DNA of 63,038 bases from Flavobacteriales bacterium UBA4110 (lineage in GTDB: Bacteria; Bacteroidota; Bacteroidia; Flavobacteriales; Weeksellaceae). Position numbers and translations under genes: made by a program. The notes under the pieces were generated by a model. It was not told the origin of the DNA. It saw only the letters and a list, made by a program, of their open reading frames with translations, and searched no databases. Shown in pieces: positions 61,682 through 63,038 of the stretch. Where the stretch lies: contig DFXK01000010.1 of assembly GCA_002383165.1 (NCBI GenBank), positions 2,296-65,333 of the forward strand, given 5' to 3'. Each line of letters opens with the position of its first letter. The stretch's first letter is position 1.

Positions 61682-62914
61682 ATGACCACAAAAGACTATC
61701 AGAAAGCTGTAGATTGGCTTTTTGTTCAGACTCCGAACTACCAAATTGATGGCGAAAAAGCCTACAAACCAGGACTTGACAACATCAAAAAATTGTGCGA
61801 TTTTTTCGGAAATCCACAAGATAAAATCAAAACCATCCACATTGGCGGGACCAACGGAAAAGGTTCTACAAGCAATATGCTGGCTTCGGTTTTACAAGAA
61901 TCAGGCTACAAAACCGGACTTTACAATTCGCCGCATTTGATTGATTTTACAGAAAGAATCAAAATCAATGGAAAAAATTGTGACAAACAATTTGTTTACG
62001 ATTTCATCCAAAAACTGAAACATTTGCCGGAAGAAATTCGTCCTTCTTTTTTTGAATTCACGACGATAATGGCTTTCGAATATTTTTATCAGCAAAAAGT
62101 TGATTTTGCAATTATCGAAGTGGGTTTGGGCGGCCGATTGGATTCGACAAACATCATCAAACCTTTGGTTTCAGCTATTACAAATGTTCAGTTGGACCAT
62201 CAGAATATTTTGGGAAACACAATCGAAGAAATTGCAAAAGAAAAAGCGGGAATTGTAAAGGAAAATATTACAATTATTTCCGGTGACAAAAATCCTGTTG
62301 TAAAAGAAATTATTAAACAAAAAGCCTTCGAAATTAACGCGGATTATATCGATGCAACTGGTATTAAAACTGATTTAGTTTCAGATTTAAAAGGAAATTA
62401 TCAGAAGAAAAACATCCGGGTAGTTTTGGCTTTGGTTAATGAATTAAGGAATCAAGCAATTAATATTTCTGATGATGATGTAAAATCAGGACTTCTGAAT
62501 GTTCATCAAAACACAAACTTCATCGGCCGTTGGTTTGAATTTTCAAAAAATCCGTTGACAATTTGTGATACAGCACACAATCAAGCAGGATTGGAAGAAG
62601 TATTCAAGCAACTGAATGAATACGCTCAATCAAAACATATCATCTTAGGATTCGTCAATGATAAAAAAATCGATGATGTGATTCCAATGTTACCTTCGGA
62701 AGCTCAGTTCTATTTTGTAAAACCAAGCGTGGGAAGAGGGAGGCATCCGGAAGATTATGACAACTTATTGAAAAAATCTAAATTAAATTATAAAATTTTC
62801 GACTCTGTTCAGGAAGGCTATGTTGCTGCAAAACAGAATTGTAAAAAAGAGGAAATGATTTTTATAGGCGGAAGCAACTTTGTAGTGGGAGATTTTTTAG
62901 GAAAAAATTTGTGA
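61682..62914 (+). CDS. folC: bifunctional folylpolyglutamate synthase / dihydrofolate synthase
   Basis: 410 residues. The P-loop 'HIGGTNGKGSTSNMLASVL' lies near 58-75, and the Mur-ligase-like central domain has 'IIEVGLGGRLDSTN'. The C-terminal 'DTAHNQAGLEEVF' region completes the fold. It adds glutamates to folates and makes dihydrofolate from dihydropteroate. A lysine-rich end. The tRNA-Val promoter overlaps its last codons. Confidence 0.97.
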   Translation: MTTKDYQKAVDWLFVQTPNYQIDGEKAYKPGLDNIKKLCDFFGNPQDKIKTIHIGGTNGKGSTSNMLASVLQESGYKTGLYNSPHLIDFTERIKINGKNCDKQFVYDFIQKLKHLPEEIRPSFFEFTTIMAFEYFYQQKVDFAIIEVGLGGRLDSTNIIKPLVSAITNVQLDHQNILGNTIEEIAKEKAGIVKENITIISGDKNPVVKEIIKQKAFEINADYIDATGIKTDLVSDLKGNYQKKNIRVVLALVNELRNQAINISDDDVKSGLLNVHQNTNFIGRWFEFSKNPLTICDTAHNQAGLEEVFKQLNEYAQSKHIILGFVNDKKIDDVIPMLPSEAQFYFVKPSVGRGRHPEDYDNLLKKSKLNYKIFDSVQEGYVAAKQNCKKEEMIFIGGSNFVVGDFLGKNL

Positions 62915-62938
62915 ATATTGTAATAAGTTGTATATTTG
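62908..62938 (+). promoter_or_regulatory. promoter of tRNA-Val (TTTG-N19-TATATTTG)
   Basis: TTTG at 62908-62911 and TATATTTG at 62931-62938, spaced 19 bases, give a full Bacteroidota promoter. The -33 element overlaps the last codons of folC. Confidence 0.75.
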
Positions 62939-62961
62939 CACCACTCTAAAAGAGAATTAGA

Positions 62962-63036
62962 GGGTTCTTAGCTCAGTTGGTTCAGAGCATCTGGTTTACA
63001 CCCAGAGGGTCGGGGGTTCGAATCCCTCAGGACCCA
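62962..63036 (+). tRNA. tRNA-Val (UAC anticodon)
   Basis: The acceptor stem GGGTTCT (62962-62968) pairs with AGGACCC (63029-63035), with discriminator A at 63036. The anticodon stem TCTGG/CCAGA holds loop TTTACAC, giving anticodon UAC, read as valine. The T loop is TTCGAAT. The window ends with CA, so the CCA end may be partly encoded. Confidence 0.95.
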
Positions 63037-63038
63037 CA

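Noticed and set aside
61477..61749. 90-codon plus frame between the TonB-like gene and folC
   Set aside because: It covers the palindromic repeat and the folC promoter and start; the repeat explains its openness.

Overview
The window looks like chromosome of a flavobacterium close to Chryseobacterium (Weeksellaceae, Bacteroidota). The reasons are: AT-rich DNA; many copies of the Bacteroidota -7 promoter box TAnnTTTG; very few strong Shine-Dalgarno sites; a type IX secretion C-terminal tail; a GLPGLI-family protein; an OmpA protein with thrombospondin-3 repeats; an S46 dipeptidyl-peptidase; and TonB proteins with the N-terminal 'KAYGAYEFR' segment. Most of it is ordinary housekeeping sequence. 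I see no prophage, no intact insertion sequence and no CRISPR array.

Layout. 1-123: end of one tRNA and a complete tRNA-Leu. 0.6-5.3 kb (+): secreted T9SS cargo, recJ-nadD, a DUF3817 membrane protein, and a D-lactate-type dehydrogenase. 5.5-17.8 kb (-): serS, a lipoprotein, a flippase/glycosyltransferase pair, an MCE (MlaD-like) gene joined to two Fe-S electron-transfer genes, ppiD, and an ECF sigma factor / membrane regulator / secreted protein trio. 17.9-23.6 kb (+): a DUF2520 protein, a GLPGLI protein, the ferrous-iron uptake set feoA-feoB plus a 47-residue Cys-rich protein, and glmM. 23.7-30.5 kb: MFS exporter, GH3-like enzyme, rplU-rpmA, yebC, ompA, smpB. 30.6-38.4 kb: an ABC-F ATPase and the elongasome cluster mreB-mreC-mreD-mrdA-rodA. 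38.6-43.6 kb (+): haem synthesis genes hemA-hemC-hemD-hemE, interrupted between hemD and hemE by a RhuM-Fic gene. 43.7-50.4 kb: small secreted protein, YkgJ-type protein, truncated haemoglobin, an antiporter/CAT/AlkD/DUF6122 operon, hflX, osmC and a decayed META-domain lipoprotein. 50.5-58.4 kb: DPP7-type peptidase, chaA, GNAT, GyrI-like, bcp/nth divergent pair, HPP protein, DUF885 lipoprotein. 58.6-63.0 kb (+): acidic protein, a TonB/ExbB/TonB-like cassette without ExbD, folC, tRNA-Val.

Several open reading frames can be extended upstream through TTG codons that lie inside a -7 promoter box. In those cases (hemA, glmM, nth, and the MFS gene on the minus strand) I moved the start to the first ATG downstream of the box.

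The points most worth checking are the ExbD-less TonB/ExbB/TonB cassette with an inverted repeat in its leader, the Fic gene inside the haem operon, the interlocked bcp/nth promoters, the ABC-F protein with one whole degenerate composite ATP site, the Fe-S-less endonuclease III, the two-lesion META pseudogene and several families of dispersed intergenic repeats. No clearly new defence or mobile system was found.
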